A stretch of 32,201 nucleotides of DNA. Origin: Phormidium sp. FACHB-1136 (lineage in GTDB: Bacteria > Cyanobacteriota > Cyanobacteriia > Phormidesmidales > Phormidesmidaceae). Shown here piece by piece: positions 6,876 through 15,972 of this stretch. The position numbers and the translations under genes are program-made. The stretch covers positions 1-32,201 of the forward strand of contig NZ_JACJRS010000065.1 in the NCBI RefSeq assembly GCF_014697375.1. The letters are read 5' to 3'. The notes under the pieces were generated by a model. That model was not told where the DNA came from, searched no databases, and worked only from the letters and a program-made list of their open reading frames with translations. Position 1 is the first letter of the stretch; every line of letters starts with the position of its first letter.

Positions 6876-9800
6876 CTAGGATGCCGATGGGGCGCAGGAT
6901 CGGGGCGAGTCGGGGTGGAGGTAATCGTAACGATGGGTTAAGTAATGGCGGGCCAGGTGGGCAGGGAGGGGCTTGCCCAATAGATATCCCTGCATGGCAA
7001 AGCAGTGGTATTGGCGCAGGTAGGTCATTTGCTCTAGGGTTTCTACCCCCTCGGCCACCACGCTGATGCCCAACCCCTGAGCCATGGCCGTAATGGCCTG
7101 CACCATGGCTTGGTCAGCGGCGGTATTGGGCAAATCCTTCACAAAGGCGCGGTCTATTTTGAGGCCATTGAGGGGGATGTGCTTCAGGTAGCTAAGGCAG
7201 GAATACCCGGTGCCAAAGTCATCCATGGAAATGCGCACCCCCAGATGTTGCAGGGACAGGAGCCGCCGAATGGAGGACTGAACATCGGTCATGGCCACGG
7301 TTTCGGTAATTTCGAGTTCTAGATCCTGGGGGGAGATCCCCGTTTCCTTCAAGATGGCCGCCACCAGGCTGACCAGAGTCGGATCTTGGAGCTGGCGGGC
7401 CGAAAGGTTAACGGCCATGCGGATGGGACATCCCATCTGCCGCTGCCAGGTGACGGCCTGGGCGCAGGCGGTGCGCAACACCCATTCGCCAATGGGAAGA
7501 ATCAGTCCAGTTTCCTCGGCTAGGGGAATAAAGGAGGGGGGGCTGACCAGGCCCAGTTTGGGGTGATGCCAGCGCAGCAGGGCTTCCATTTGAATGACTT
7601 GACCCGTGGCCAGATCCACCTGGGGCTGGTAGTGCAGCAGCAATTCCTGGCGGGCGAGGGCATGGTGCAGGTAGCTCTCTAGCTGAAGCCGCTGGCTCAC
7701 CTCGGTACTGAGGGATTGGGTATAGAACTGGTAGGTGTTGCGGCCCCGTTCCTTGGCGCGATACATGGCGGCATCGGCGTTTTGCAGCAGCACGCTCATC
7801 TCCTGGCCGTCGTGGGGGTAGAGGGCGATACCAATACTGGTGGTGATGTAAAGCTCGTGGCCGTTGAGCAGAAAAGGCTCGGTCAACTGCTGGGCAATGC
7901 GCTGGGCCACCTTAGCGCAGTCTTCGGGGCTGGTGATATTGGGCAAAATCAGGGTAAACTCATCCCCGCCCCAGCGGGAGACAATATCCCCCGCCCGCAG
8001 GCTTTTGGCGATGCGCTGGGTCACCTGCTGCAACAGGAGATCGCCCACGGCGTGGCTGAGGGTGTCGTTGATGGTTTTGAATCGATCTAGATCAAGAAAC
8101 ACCACCGCCAGCATTTGGTCGCTGTTGCGGGCGTGATCCAGGGCTTCGGGCAGGTGTTGGTTAAAAAAGGTGCGGTTGGGCAGGCCCGTGAGGGTATCGT
8201 GGTAGGCCTGATAGTACATTTCCTGCTCGGTTTGTTGGCGCTTTAGCAGGCCACCGAGGCTAGCCGCCACGGCAACCAGGATAGACTCATCGCTGGTGCT
8301 CCATTCCCACTCGCTGCGGCAGGCGTCGAAGCCAATGTAGCCCCACAGGTCTTGGTCGATGAAAATGGGCACCATCAAAATGGAAAGAATGTCGTCGCGG
8401 CTCAGCAGTTCTTGCTCGTGGGAGGGGAAGTGGCGCACTAAACCACCAACGGGTTGATTGGCCAAAAACGCCTCGTACCAACGCTGCACCCCCAGGGTTT
8501 CGTAGGCCTGATCCTGCCAGTGGGCTTGGGTAATGGTGGGGGCAATGCCCGGTCGCGTCCATTCGTAGCGCATACTCATGGCCATGGCCCCGGTTTGCGA
8601 CTGAGGATGGTGATCGTAGATGTAGGCTCGGTCGGTGTTGGCGGCTTCCCCCAAAATGGCTAATACTTCAGGGATGACGGCATCCAGTTGGGTGGCCGCC
8701 AGGAGGCGATGGCTGGCCTGGGCCACCCCCTGCAAGAGCTGATCCCGCCGCAATAGTTCGGTCTCGCCCCGTTTGCGCTCGGTAACGTCTTCTACGGTGC
8801 CTTCGTAGCCGATAATCTGACCCTGGGCGTCGTAGATGGCCCTGGCGGATTCAGAAATCCAAATCACCTGGCCATCCTTGCGGTACACCTCCGACTCAAA
8901 GCCAATCACCGCCCCGGTGGCGTCCATCGCCTGGATAAATTCCTGGCGACGCTGGGGATCGACATAAAGCTGGTGATCAATGTTGGTGAGGCGGGCCATC
9001 AACTCTTCCACCGAGTCGTAGCCATAGAGCTGGGCCAGCATGGGGTTGGCCGTCAGGTATTGCCCCTCCGGGTTGCTCTGAAAGATGCCCTCCACGGCAT
9101 TTTCAAACATGCTGCGATACTTGGCCTCTGCCTCCCGCAGCGCCGCTTCGGCCTGTTGCCGCTCTAGGGCCAGGGCAATGTCGGCGGTGACCACCTGGAG
9201 CAAATCCACCTCGGCTTGCCCCCACACCTGGGCGGTCACACATTGGCTAAAGCCCATCACCCCCTGCAACTGGCCCTGAATCATCAAGGGCAGCAGCAGT
9301 AGCGACTTGACCTGGCTAGGGGGCAGGGCAAGCGCCTGGTACTGCATTTCCGAGAATTGATCCTGGGTGAGGTTGATGGCCTGCCCCTGGGCGAGTTGGT
9401 GATACCAGGTTTCAAACAGGGGCAGCACGGGCATCACCTGGTAGGCCGGGATGTTGATGGTGCCAGGAATGCCGGGGGCCGACCATTCAAACCGCTGACG
9501 CAGCCATAGCGCATCCGCCTCGCCCTGGAATAGCTCGTAGCAATAGACCCGACTGGCCCCGGAGATTTTTCCTAGGGTGGCAAAGACCTCCATCAGGTTG
9601 GGATCGGCCCAGTCCCACCGCCAAGACAGCAGTTGGCGTTGCAGCGCGGAGATCGTAGATAGGTAAGCCTCACGGGTTTTGAGGGCCTGGTGGGCCAGGA
9701 CTTGATCGGTGATGTCGGCAAAAATGGCTAGCAGACCAATGACCTCACCCGCGTCGTTGTGCATGGGCAGGCGACTACAGTCAATCCAGCGCCGCTGACC

Positions 9801-10541
9801 GTTGGCGTAGCGTTGGGGTTCTAGGGAACGGAGATCGGGCTGGTTGCGATCCATCACCAGTTGGTCGCAAGCCTGGTAGTAGGCGACATCTTCGGGGCTG
9901 AGGGCCGATAGATCAGCGTCGGTTTTGCCCACAATGGCCTGGGGGGCAGAGATCCCCATTACCGCTGCAAAGGCCCGGTTGCAGCCCAGGAAGCGACTGT
10001 GGCGATCCTTCCAAAACACGGGCTGGGGGATGCTGTCGAGCACCAGTTGCAAAAAGGCTTCCCGCGATCTTAGGGTTTGCTCGATGGTGCGCAGTGCCGC
10101 CTCCGACTGCTTCAGGGGGGTGATATCGGTGATAAACCCCTCCAGGCCCACCACTTGGCCCTCGCCATCGAGCATGGCGCTGCCCTTTTCCCAAACCCAC
10201 TTTTCCTCCCCTTGGCGGGTCAACAACCGATATTCCACCTCGTAGGGCTGTCCGGCGTTAACCCGCTGCCGAATGGTTTCCAGCACAGCGGGTAGATCCT
10301 CGGGGTGGGTAATTTGGGTATAGCTGATGCCGTTCTCGCCACTCAGCAATTCCTGGGCCGAATAGCCTGTAATCGCTTCACATCCCGCACTGAGGTACTG
10401 CATTGTCCAGTGGGAATCGCTAGCCGATTGAAAGACAATGCCCGGTAGACTGTTCACCCACCGTTGATACCCAGTTCCTTGGGGGCTGAACTTGCCGTGA
10501 CTACCCACAGAATCTTGGTGCGAGATTTCAAAATCGAACAT
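6876..10541 (-). CDS. PAS-PAS-GAF-PAS-GAF-GGDEF-EAL c-di-GMP turnover protein
   Basis: This 1221-residue soluble sensor can in principle both make and degrade cyclic di-GMP. Domains in order: PAS about 28-145, PAS about 160-285, GAF about 305-465, PAS about 473-590, GAF about 605-768, GGDEF about 780-940, EAL about 955-1200. The cyclase signature is intact (GGDEF 858-862), with an RxxD inhibitory site at 849-852, five residues before it. The EAL domain keeps E986, N1045, E1077, D1107-D1108, K1128, E1164 and Q1184, so phosphodiesterase activity is expected. Neither GAF shows an obvious bilin-binding Cys-His motif of the phytochrome/CBCR type, so the signal is unknown. No TM segment is seen. 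The start ATG lacks a clear Shine-Dalgarno, so upstream starts cannot be excluded. Confidence 0.92.
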   Translation of the reverse strand: MFDFEISHQDSVGSHGKFSPQGTGYQRWVNSLPGIVFQSASDSHWTMQYLSAGCEAITGYSAQELLSGENGISYTQITHPEDLPAVLETIRQRVNAGQPYEVEYRLLTRQGEEKWVWEKGSAMLDGEGQVVGLEGFITDITPLKQSEAALRTIEQTLRSREAFLQLVLDSIPQPVFWKDRHSRFLGCNRAFAAVMGISAPQAIVGKTDADLSALSPEDVAYYQACDQLVMDRNQPDLRSLEPQRYANGQRRWIDCSRLPMHNDAGEVIGLLAIFADITDQVLAHQALKTREAYLSTISALQRQLLSWRWDWADPNLMEVFATLGKISGASRVYCYELFQGEADALWLRQRFEWSAPGIPGTINIPAYQVMPVLPLFETWYHQLAQGQAINLTQDQFSEMQYQALALPPSQVKSLLLLPLMIQGQLQGVMGFSQCVTAQVWGQAEVDLLQVVTADIALALERQQAEAALREAEAKYRSMFENAVEGIFQSNPEGQYLTANPMLAQLYGYDSVEELMARLTNIDHQLYVDPQRRQEFIQAMDATGAVIGFESEVYRKDGQVIWISESARAIYDAQGQIIGYEGTVEDVTERKRGETELLRRDQLLQGVAQASHRLLAATQLDAVIPEVLAILGEAANTDRAYIYDHHPQSQTGAMAMSMRYEWTRPGIAPTITQAHWQDQAYETLGVQRWYEAFLANQPVGGLVRHFPSHEQELLSRDDILSILMVPIFIDQDLWGYIGFDACRSEWEWSTSDESILVAVAASLGGLLKRQQTEQEMYYQAYHDTLTGLPNRTFFNQHLPEALDHARNSDQMLAVVFLDLDRFKTINDTLSHAVGDLLLQQVTQRIAKSLRAGDIVSRWGGDEFTLILPNITSPEDCAKVAQRIAQQLTEPFLLNGHELYITTSIGIALYPHDGQEMSVLLQNADAAMYRAKERGRNTYQFYTQSLSTEVSQRLQLESYLHHALARQELLLHYQPQVDLATGQVIQMEALLRWHHPKLGLVSPPSFIPLAEETGLILPIGEWVLRTACAQAVTWQRQMGCPIRMAVNLSARQLQDPTLVSLVAAILKETGISPQDLELEITETVAMTDVQSSIRRLLSLQHLGVRISMDDFGTGYSCLSYLKHIPLNGLKIDRAFVKDLPNTAADQAMVQAITAMAQGLGISVVAEGVETLEQMTYLRQYHCFAMQGYLLGKPLPAHLARHYLTHRYDYLHPDSPRSCAPSAS

Positions 10542-10659
10542 CTGATTTTACTATTCCCAGGGGCGAGGGGGATATCTCAGGGGACTGGGAGAAGAAAGCA
10601 GGCAAGCCGTCGGGGCTAGGGTAGTTAGTGTGAACCTACCATCGGCCACTGGTTTTATC

Positions 10660-12621
10660 TTACCCCTGGGTCGCTAGCACCATTTGTATCAGGCTTACCA
10701 CACCCTCCGTAGGGGGGCAGGCCAGCAGCTTGGCCCCATCCATCAGGGTCAAACGGGGTGGATAGGCTGTGGCGAGGGGGGTTAGGGCAATCCAAGGCCG
10801 CTGCATCAGTTCAGGACACCGATCCACCCAGTCCCAATCCTCTGGGGCAAAGCCCTGGCCCTCCACCAACACAATGGCCTGGGGCTGCCACACCCGACAC
10901 AGCGTCCGTGCCTGGGGTAAATCATCCGCCTGCACCAACTGGCAGCGTTGGCGTTGCAGGGCCGTTTGCCAGGGGGTAGCCAGGGGGGCGCGGGTTTTGG
11001 CTGGGGCGAACTGGCCTCGGTAGGCCAAAACGAGCAGCGTCAGCGGGGCTGGCGGGGTGGTGGTGCCCACAGTGGTGGTGGCCATCGCCGGAGCCTGATC
11101 CGGTGCCCCCCCTTGACCACGATCCAGGTCTCGATTCAGGGTTCGATCCGGATCCTGTTCCACCGCAAGGGCTGCGTCTAGGGACTCCAGGCTGTCGATC
11201 ACCTGCAAGGTTGGGGGGGCTAGTTGAGCGAGGGCCACTCGCGGATCGGCGGGGATGTTATCCAGGGAGGCGGCATCCAGCAACACCAAAGCTGGAGCCA
11301 ACCGCTGCACCAAATCCACCGCCTCATCCCAGTGGGTGGCCAGCAGCAACCTGGCCTCTCTATTGGCAAGCTGGGCCTGGGTCTGCACTAAGGCTTCCCC
11401 GGCAGCACTCACTAGGAGCAGAAGTTTTTCTGGCTCGTCTGGGGTCTGCGACAAGGGCAGGAGCAGGGTGATTTGATAGCCATCCCACGGCGAGCAAAAG
11501 CCGACCAAGTCACCGCCCTGTTGCTGGCATAGCCGACGGGCCAGGGCCAGCCCCAGGGTCTCCATCCCATCCACCTCGGCCCCCAGGGACACCGTCCAAG
11601 GCCGAGAGGTGGGCGGGGCGGCCTCCGTTAGGGGCGCTCGCAGGGTGAGGCCCACCCAGGCTCCCCAGGGGTCTAGGGTGAGGGTTTGGGGCGTGACTCC
11701 CCGGTGCAACAGGTAGCCCAAAACGCCGTAGAGACTCTGCTGAAGGCGTAGGCGATCCGCCCTCAGCGCCGGGAGTTGCGGGGGCAAGTGGCAGCGAAAG
11801 GTGGCCATCCAGGGCGGTGGGGCGGTGGCATCCGGGAGCCAACTGGTGAGAAAGGTGGGCAACAACGTTTCCGTCAACGCCTTGAGATCGAGGGGAGCCG
11901 CATCTAGCTCCATCTGCCCTGCCTCTAGACGCATCCAGTCCACCAGTTGGTTCACTAAGCGAATGAGTTTGCGAATGGCCCGCCGCATCAAGCCCGCATA
12001 GCGAGACTGACGATCATTCAGGGGGCCAACCCGATGGTCTAAGAGCAAGGTAGACAGCCCCAGCAGGGAGGTCAGCGGCGTTTTGAGAGCATGGCTAATG
12101 GCCATCACCCACTGCTGTTCCTGCACCGAAGCAGTGGCCAAGCGAGGTGGGGCCGGGTTTAAATCCACCGCATCCAGATCGGGACTCAGTTGCCCTTGGG
12201 CGACCAACTCCGCCACATTGACCACCCCTAAATACTGACCTTGGCCATCCACCACCACCCAGCAGGGGGGCGCAGGCCGGGGCACTAGGCTGCTCAGTTC
12301 GGTGGGGGCGGTTTGGGTCACCAAAATTACCACGGGTTCCAGCCAGGGCAGACAATCCTGGATAGAAACGGCGGGGGTATCGCCCATCTGCCCCTGCTGA
12401 CGTGCCCACAGCAGGCCAAGGGACAGACAGCCCTGGGGATGGTGCTGGTCGTCTACCACAATGATGTAGCTGGGCCAGGGCGAGGGGGGATGCTGGCCCA
12501 AATCCGCCACCACGGTTTGGAGGGTAGTCGTAGGCCCATAGCTGGGAATGGGAATTATCCACGGCAATAGACCTGTCGTGGATGAGATGGATCGGGGCCA
12601 GGACGGGGGCGACGATGACAT
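10660..12621 (-). CDS. CBS-pair histidine kinase-like protein with degenerate ATPase domain
   Basis: This 653-residue protein is divergent from kaiA. Residues about 30-145 look like a CBS pair (YIIVVDDQHHPQG and CWVVVDGQGQYLGVVNV). A HisKA dimerisation domain follows with SHALKTPLTS, phospho-acceptor H177. The catalytic domain is unusual. The N-box position reads SLYGVLGYLLHRG with no Asn, no DxGxG G1 box is visible, and only a GLALARRLCQQQGG G2-like helix remains. ATP binding and autophosphorylation are therefore doubtful. Two further alpha/beta segments (about 398-480 and 527-650) resemble receiver domains, the second without an obvious phospho-Asp. A DPDRTLNRDLDRG linker lies between them. 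GGAAGG six bases before the ATG supports the start. It is neither SasA (no KaiB-like domain) nor CikA (no GAF). A link to the clock is inferred from position only. Confidence 0.7.
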   Translation of the reverse strand: MSSSPPSWPRSISSTTGLLPWIIPIPSYGPTTTLQTVVADLGQHPPSPWPSYIIVVDDQHHPQGCLSLGLLWARQQGQMGDTPAVSIQDCLPWLEPVVILVTQTAPTELSSLVPRPAPPCWVVVDGQGQYLGVVNVAELVAQGQLSPDLDAVDLNPAPPRLATASVQEQQWVMAISHALKTPLTSLLGLSTLLLDHRVGPLNDRQSRYAGLMRRAIRKLIRLVNQLVDWMRLEAGQMELDAAPLDLKALTETLLPTFLTSWLPDATAPPPWMATFRCHLPPQLPALRADRLRLQQSLYGVLGYLLHRGVTPQTLTLDPWGAWVGLTLRAPLTEAAPPTSRPWTVSLGAEVDGMETLGLALARRLCQQQGGDLVGFCSPWDGYQITLLLPLSQTPDEPEKLLLLVSAAGEALVQTQAQLANREARLLLATHWDEAVDLVQRLAPALVLLDAASLDNIPADPRVALAQLAPPTLQVIDSLESLDAALAVEQDPDRTLNRDLDRGQGGAPDQAPAMATTTVGTTTPPAPLTLLVLAYRGQFAPAKTRAPLATPWQTALQRQRCQLVQADDLPQARTLCRVWQPQAIVLVEGQGFAPEDWDWVDRCPELMQRPWIALTPLATAYPPRLTLMDGAKLLACPPTEGVVSLIQMVLATQG

Positions 12622-12752
12622 CCTTAGCCTTCCCCAGCCTTGAGGGATCTAGAAGCCACCGCCCCCCTTTCCCCCACCGCATCAAGGCAGCAAGTTCGGG
12701 CTGAGGGGCAGCATTCTGGCGACCAGCCCTTACAATTAACAAATATAAACAT

Positions 12753-12780
12753 TTGATACCTAACCGGGCTCTTGGATAAT
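12753..12780 (+). promoter_or_regulatory. Putative kaiA promoter
   Basis: TTGATA (12753-12758) and GATAAT (12775-12780) are separated by 16 bases, a good sigma-70 pair. The -10 lies 68 bases upstream of the kaiA start. It would drive kaiA separately from kaiBC, as in Synechococcus elongatus. Confidence 0.55.
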
Positions 12781-12847
12781 GTTCTGACAGCCAATCGGCG
12801 ATGGTCGAAGATTCGGGCCTTAGCGTTCTTTTAGCAGATTAGCTACT

Positions 12848-13753
12848 TTGGTTGCACCTTTACAGATATACGTTCTTGCTCGGTCTAGGGAGTCGCTGGC
12901 CGAGGCTGGGCAACTCCTACCCCCAGATCGGTTTGTCGTGTGTCTGGGCACCACGGTCGAGGAAAGTCTAGTGCAGTTGCGGGATCGGGGCGACCAAATT
13001 GATTGCCTCGTCACCGAAGATGCTCTGCTAGAACATTGGCTCCCTTCCTTGGCGGAGGCTGGAGTGTTGCTACCCGTGGTGGCGGTGACCCCCGCCGGGG
13101 CAACCCCCGGCCATGGCGCGGCCCATCTGCCCTGGAAAGACATTTACCACGGGGCAGTAGTCACCCTGCCCAGTAACTATCTTGATCAACTAGAAAATTC
13201 CATTCGCCAAGCCATTCAGCAGTTTTTGGCCCTGCCCGCCGACGCCTGTGCCCTGCCCGTGGCCCCAGAATCCACCGCCGAAACCGCTGAAGCCACCGAA
13301 ACCACCGCCGAAACCGAAGCGGCTGTGCCAACGCCCGAACTGCTGAGCGCCCAACAGGATCGCCTCACCGACAAGCTCAAAGCCCGCCTGGGCTACCTTG
13401 GCGTTTACTACAAACGCAATCCCGAATACTTCCTACGCAATATGAGTCAGGTTGACCGTGAGACCCTTCTCAACCAGCTCAAAATCGACTATCGCAAGAT
13501 TGTGCTGGGGTACTTCTCCAACGATGCCAAGCTGAACCAAAACATCGATGCCTTCGTGGATCAAGCCTTCATGGCCGACATCTCGGTATCGCTGATTGTG
13601 GAAATGCACATGGATTTGATGGACGAGTTCTCTAAGCAGCTTAAGCTGGAGGGACGCAGCGAGGAAATTTTGCTGGACTACCGCCTCACCCTGATCGATG
13701 TGATCGCCCATCTCTGTGAAATGTACCGTCGTTCCATTCCTAGGGAGCCTTAG
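12848..13753 (+). CDS. kaiA: Circadian clock protein KaiA
   Basis: KaiA stimulates KaiC autophosphorylation by binding the KaiC A-loop, and it is sequestered by KaiB on KaiC. The 301-residue protein has an N-terminal pseudo-receiver domain (about 1-130) and a highly conserved C-terminal four-helix domain (about 170-301), including RLGYLGVYYKR, MDEFSKQL and LIDVIAHLCEMYRRSIPRE. Between them is a Thr/Ala/Glu-rich linker (about 140-163) made of TAET-like repeats, which makes the protein longer than the 284-residue S. elongatus KaiA. An in-frame stop at 12821 and the absence of ATG or GTG codons in the N-terminal segment point to TTG 12848 as start. No strong Shine-Dalgarno precedes it. It is followed by kaiB after 131 bases. 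Confidence 0.97.
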   Translation: MVAPLQIYVLARSRESLAEAGQLLPPDRFVVCLGTTVEESLVQLRDRGDQIDCLVTEDALLEHWLPSLAEAGVLLPVVAVTPAGATPGHGAAHLPWKDIYHGAVVTLPSNYLDQLENSIRQAIQQFLALPADACALPVAPESTAETAEATETTAETEAAVPTPELLSAQQDRLTDKLKARLGYLGVYYKRNPEYFLRNMSQVDRETLLNQLKIDYRKIVLGYFSNDAKLNQNIDAFVDQAFMADISVSLIVEMHMDLMDEFSKQLKLEGRSEEILLDYRLTLIDVIAHLCEMYRRSIPREP

Positions 13754-13822
13754 CCATCACCGACGCCAGCACTAGCAACCTGACTTAAGGTGTTTTTGTG
13801 AGAAGAAGGCCAGTTCAGTCGA

Positions 13823-13828
13823 TATAAT
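13823..13828 (+). promoter_or_regulatory. kaiBC promoter -10 box
   Basis: A perfect TATAAT lies 57 bases before the kaiB start. No consensus -35 is found 16-18 bases upstream, so it may depend on an activator such as the RpaA output pathway known for kaiBC. The placement agrees with a kaiBC dicistron separate from kaiA. Confidence 0.55.
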
Positions 13829-13884
13829 CGTTTCCGTTTTGAATCTAGGTCGTTCTAGCTTCCATCTTTGCAGAGCATATGCCC

Positions 13885-14199
13885 ATGAGTGCCGTCAAAA
13901 AAACCTACATCCTCAAGCTCTACGTGGCGGGGAACACCCCCAACTCCATTCGGGCGCTCAAAACCCTTAACAACATCCTAGAAGAGGAGTTCCAGGGGGT
14001 CTACGCGCTCAAGGTGATTGACGTGCTGAAAAACCCTCAGCTCGCCGAGGAAGACAAGATCCTCGCCACCCCCACCCTCTCCAAAATTCTGCCGCCCCCG
14101 GTACGCAAAATCATTGGCGACCTGTCGGATCGGGAGCGGGTTTTAATTGGGCTGGATCTGCTCTATGACGAACTCCGAGAGGATGATATGTATAGCTAG
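13885..14199 (+). CDS. kaiB: Circadian clock protein KaiB
   Basis: KaiB is the fold-switching clock protein that binds the KaiC CI ring at night, captures KaiA and signals to SasA and CikA. From the ATG at 13885 it has 104 residues and is collinear with S. elongatus KaiB throughout ([60 protein letters not shown]). The C-terminal tail is acidic (ELREDDMYS). An ATG two codons upstream (13879) is possible, but 13885 matches known KaiB N-termini. kaiC starts 84 bases downstream in the same direction. Confidence 0.98.
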   Translation: MSAVKKTYILKLYVAGNTPNSIRALKTLNNILEEEFQGVYALKVIDVLKNPQLAEEDKILATPTLSKILPPPVRKIIGDLSDRERVLIGLDLLYDELREDDMYS

Positions 14200-14283
14200 T
14201 CAGATCACGGTATGCTAAATGCTCGGTAACCACGTCTGTCTCTGTTCCTTGTTACTGCACCATGCCCGCCGCACACCATCCCC

Positions 14284-15837
14284 ATGACTGACAACGCTCA
14301 ACCCGATTTGCCCTCCTCCACCCTGCCCTTGGGGGTGCGCAAAACCCGCACCATGATCGAAGGTTTTGACGACATCAGCCATGGTGGTCTGCCGATGGGG
14401 CGGTCTACCTTGGTCAGCGGCACCTCCGGGACGGGGAAAACGCTGTTTGCGGTGCAGTTCATCTACAACGGCATTACCTATTTTGACGAGCCGGGGGTAT
14501 TCGTCACCTTCGAGGAATCACCGGAGGACATCGTTCAAAACGCCTACAGCTTCGGCTGGGATCTGCAAAAGCTGGTGAACGACGGCAAGCTGTTTATTCT
14601 CGATGCCTCCCCCGACCCGGAAGGCCAGGATGTGGTGGGGAATTTTGACCTCTCGGCCCTGATCGAGCGGATTCAGTACGCTATCCGCAAATACAAGGCC
14701 AAGCGCGTCTCCATCGACTCGGTAACAGCGGTGTTCCAGCAGTACGATGCCGCCTCCGTGGTGCGGCGGGAAATTTTCCGGTTGGTGGCCCGCCTCAAAC
14801 TGATGGGCGTAACCACGGTGATGACCACCGAGCGTCTAGACGAATACGGCCCCGTCGCCCGTTTTGGCGTAGAAGAATTTGTGTCGGATAACGTGGTGAT
14901 CGTGCGCAACGCCCTAGAAGGGGAACGCCGCCGCCGCACCATGGAAATCCTCAAGCTGCGCGGCACCACCCACATGAAGGGCGAATATCCCTTCACCATC
15001 ACCAACGACGGTATCAACATTTTCCCCCTAGGAGCGATGCGTTTGACCCAGCGATCCTCCAATGCGAGGGTGTCCTCCGGTGTGCCCACCCTGGACGAAA
15101 TGTGCGGCGGCGGCTTCTTCAAGGATTCCATCATCCTGGCCACCGGGGCCACGGGTACGGGCAAAACCCTGCTGGTCAGCAAGTTCCTCGTCGATGGCTG
15201 CAAGGCCGGAGAGCGGGCGATCCTGTTTGCCTACGAAGAATCCCGCGCCCAGCTTTCCCGCAACGCCTACTCCTGGGGCATCGACTTTGAAGCCATGGAG
15301 CAGCAGGGCTTGCTGAAAATCATCTGTGCCTACCCGGAATCCGCTGGCCTCGAAGACCATCTGCAAATCATCAAAACCGAGATTTCCGAGTTCAAGCCCG
15401 CCCGCATGGCCATTGATTCCCTTTCGGCCCTGGATCGCGGCGTGAGCAACAACTCCTTCCGGCAGTTTGTGATCGGGGTGACGGGCTTTGCCAAACAGGA
15501 AGAAATCACTGGATTCTTCACCAATACCACCGAGCAATTCATGGGGCTGCACTCCATCACCGAATCCCACATCTCCACCATCACCGACACGATTTTGATG
15601 CTGCAATACGTGGAGGTGCGCGGCGAAATGTCCCGCGCCATCAACGTCTTCAAAATGCGCGGTTCCTGGCACGACAAGGGTATCCGGGAATACACCATCA
15701 GCAGCCACGGCCCCGACATCAAGGACTCCTTCCGCAACCTAGAACGGATCATCAGCGGTTCCCCCACCCGCATCGCTGTGGACGAAAAGAGCGAACTATC
15801 CCGCATTGTCCAGGGCGTTCAGGGCGACAGCGAGTAG
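14284..15837 (+). CDS. kaiC: Circadian clock ATPase/kinase/phosphatase KaiC
   Basis: KaiC is the hexameric central oscillator with two RecA-like domains. The protein has 517 residues. CI carries Walker A GTSGTGKT (46-53) and catalytic E77-E78. CII carries GATGTGKT (288-295), E318-E319 and R385. The dual phosphorylation sites S431 and T432 lie in SHISTITDT and keep exactly the S. elongatus numbering. The A-loop and C-terminal tail (SPTRIAVDEKSELSRIV) that bind KaiA are present. All features of a full, KaiA-dependent clock are therefore intact. It forms an operon with kaiB. No strong Shine-Dalgarno is visible before the ATG. Confidence 0.98.
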   Translation: MTDNAQPDLPSSTLPLGVRKTRTMIEGFDDISHGGLPMGRSTLVSGTSGTGKTLFAVQFIYNGITYFDEPGVFVTFEESPEDIVQNAYSFGWDLQKLVNDGKLFILDASPDPEGQDVVGNFDLSALIERIQYAIRKYKAKRVSIDSVTAVFQQYDAASVVRREIFRLVARLKLMGVTTVMTTERLDEYGPVARFGVEEFVSDNVVIVRNALEGERRRRTMEILKLRGTTHMKGEYPFTITNDGINIFPLGAMRLTQRSSNARVSSGVPTLDEMCGGGFFKDSIILATGATGTGKTLLVSKFLVDGCKAGERAILFAYEESRAQLSRNAYSWGIDFEAMEQQGLLKIICAYPESAGLEDHLQIIKTEISEFKPARMAIDSLSALDRGVSNNSFRQFVIGVTGFAKQEEITGFFTNTTEQFMGLHSITESHISTITDTILMLQYVEVRGEMSRAINVFKMRGSWHDKGIREYTISSHGPDIKDSFRNLERIISGSPTRIAVDEKSELSRIVQGVQGDSE

Positions 15838-15908
15838 AGGCGGGGTCTCCGCGCCCATCCCAACCTACCGCCCCTACCCCACACGGATCGATTCACCACG
15901 GCCTGGGA

Positions 15909-15946
15909 GATCCCCCTAAATCCCCCTTGGGAAGGGGGACTTTGAC
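15909..15946 (+). repeat. Half copy of the GATC-ended MITE-like element
   Basis: GATCCCCCTAAATCCC followed by CCCTT-ggg-AAGGGGGACTTTGA matches the left half of the element at 22806-22881. It lies between the convergent kaiC and asparaginase genes. A short GGGGTCTCCGCGCCC block at 15841-15856 also recalls the central hairpin of the ~110 bp repeat, but the match is too short to call a copy. Confidence 0.6.
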
Positions 15947-15972
15947 GCCGATTCCTTCCTTAGCCGTGGGCG

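Noticed and set aside
12095-12742. 215-codon minus-strand frame overlapping the CBS-kinase-like gene
   Set aside because: It overlaps the better supported frame that contains CBS and HisKA motifs. Its own sequence is Gly/Arg/Pro-rich without motifs.
15028-15708. 226-codon minus-strand frame opposite kaiC
   Set aside because: Antisense to the KaiC CII domain, and composition is that of a shadow.
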